NCBI GenBank assembly: GCA_013152615.1
Contig: JAADGA010000118.1
Location: forward strand, 1-5,514
DNA: 5,514 nt
Source of the DNA: Alphaproteobacteria bacterium
GTDB taxonomy: Bacteria; Pseudomonadota; Alphaproteobacteria; Sphingomonadales; Emcibacteraceae
Reading direction: 5' to 3'
This document shows, one piece after another, positions 4,825-5,514 of this stretch. The notes beneath the pieces are model-generated. The model worked only from the letters and a program-made list of their open reading frames with translations. It ran no database searches and was not told the origin of the DNA. The number at the start of each line of letters is the position of its first letter. Position 1 is the first letter of the stretch. The translations under genes and the position numbers were made by a program.

Positions 4825-5514
4825 TTATCCGGCCAGAGACTTTCCGGCAGAACCCAGATCGGCAAAGGCTTCCTCAAGCCGGGCGATAAAGCCCGTTTCC
4901 CCGGCCCGCAGCCATTTGCGCGGATCATATTGCTTTTTGTAGGGGGTGCCACTCTCCGGATCAATCTGATGTTTGAATGCCGGTGCATTGGCGTCAATAT
5001 AGGCACCGACCGCCGCAGCAAAGGCAAACTGGGTATCGGTGTCGATATTCATTTTAAATACCCCGTAAGTCAGGGCTTCGGCAATTTTCGCCTTTTCAGA
5101 ACCGGAGCCGCCGTGAAATACCAGATTGAGCGGATTATCCGCGGTGCTATGGCTGTCGGCGACCAGCGCCTGACTATTGCGCAGAATTTCGGGGCGCAAC
5201 CGGACATTACCGGGCTTATAGACTCCGTGAACATTGCCAAACGACGCCGCCACCGAAAAATGGCCGATCGGTGACAATAGCTCATAGGCCTTGAGCACAT
5301 CCTCGGGCTGGGTATAAAGCCGGGAATTATCGGCACCGTCCTCGATCTCATGGCCAACCCCGTCTTCTTCACCGCCGGTAATGCCAAGCTCAATCTCGAG
5401 GCTCATATCAAGCGGGGCCATGCGCCGCAGCACCCGCGCGCATTCACTCAGATTGTCATCAATATCATCTTCGGACAGATCCAGCATATGAGAGGTGTAA
5501 AGCGGGCGGCCATG
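4825..5514 (-). CDS. fbaA: Class II fructose-bisphosphate aldolase (C-terminal 229 residues; gene runs off the right edge)
   Basis: This cytosolic zinc enzyme reversibly splits fructose 1,6-bisphosphate into dihydroxyacetone phosphate and glyceraldehyde 3-phosphate in glycolysis and gluconeogenesis. The frame is open to the window edge; the ATG at 5487 is internal, because the codons before it read GRPLYTSH and continue into MLDLSE, matching the E. coli enzyme (LFSSHMIDLSE). About 130 of some 359 residues are missing. Visible active-site parts, by residue of the partial protein, are LEIELGITGGEEDG (39-52) with the metal-ligand and catalytic glutamates, SFGNVHGVYKPGN (91-103) with zinc ligand His96, FHGGSGS (133-139) with zinc ligand His134, and MNIDTDTQ (155-162), which binds the substrate phosphate side. 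The C-terminus has YDPRKWLRAGE, as in the long class IIA subgroup. The first zinc histidine is outside the window. The gene is convergent with fliP and not part of the flagellar operon. Confidence 0.96.
   Translation of the reverse strand, partial: HGRPLYTSHMLDLSEDDIDDNLSECARVLRRMAPLDMSLEIELGITGGEEDGVGHEIEDGADNSRLYTQPEDVLKAYELLSPIGHFSVAASFGNVHGVYKPGNVRLRPEILRNSQALVADSHSTADNPLNLVFHGGSGSEKAKIAEALTYGVFKMNIDTDTQFAFAAAVGAYIDANAPAFKHQIDPESGTPYKKQYDPRKWLRAGETGFIARLEEAFADLGSAGKSLAG

Noticed and set aside
4930..5274. Plus-strand open frame of 114 codons
   Set aside because: It is antisense to the aldolase active-site region, which is unmistakable on the minus strand.
4825..5487. Aldolase starting at the ATG at 5487
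   Set aside because: The frame stays open to the window edge and the codons before this ATG match the conserved aldolase sequence, so it is an internal methionine of a gene cut by the window.

Overview
The window is a core flagellar locus of a Gram-negative bacterium, most probably an alphaproteobacterium of moderate GC (roughly half by eye). Three things suggest this: the gene order flgB-flgC-fliE-fliQ-fliR-flhB with a divergent fliO-fliP unit, a short fliO, and a perfect TTAA-N7-TTAAC sequence (the binding consensus of the alphaproteobacterial cell-cycle regulator CtrA) between the two units. The sequence does not support a genus.

Layout. On the minus strand, positions 3040 down to 1 hold flgB, flgC, fliE, fliQ, fliR and the first 219 codons of flhB. 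All lie head to tail, with short gaps or overlaps except for a 96-bp gap between fliE and fliQ. On the plus strand, positions 3310 to 4782 hold a small soluble protein resembling the cytoplasmic C-terminal domain of FlhB, then fliO and fliP. About 240 to 270 bp of AT-rich DNA (3041-3309) separates the two units and carries the likely control sites. At the right edge a convergent minus-strand gene encodes the last 229 residues of an E. coli-type class II fructose-bisphosphate aldolase, a housekeeping gene unrelated to flagella.

How the genes work together. FliP, FliQ and FliR form the export gate of the flagellar type III secretion system. FliO helps FliP assemble. FlhB is the switch that changes export from rod/hook to filament substrates. 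FliE, FlgB and FlgC are early exported proteins that join the MS ring to the proximal rod. FlhA, the ATPase and the ring proteins are not in the window.

The parts most worth a second look are: the stand-alone FlhB-C-like protein, with a shifted, Asn-less remnant resembling the NPTH autocleavage motif; a 24-codon reading frame with a better ribosome-binding site that overlaps the start of that gene out of frame; the CtrA-type box between the operons; and a 14-bp tandem duplication just before fliE that creates two identical five-codon mini-cistrons leading into the fliE start. No wholly new system was found; this is a recognisable flagellar locus with some unusual details.
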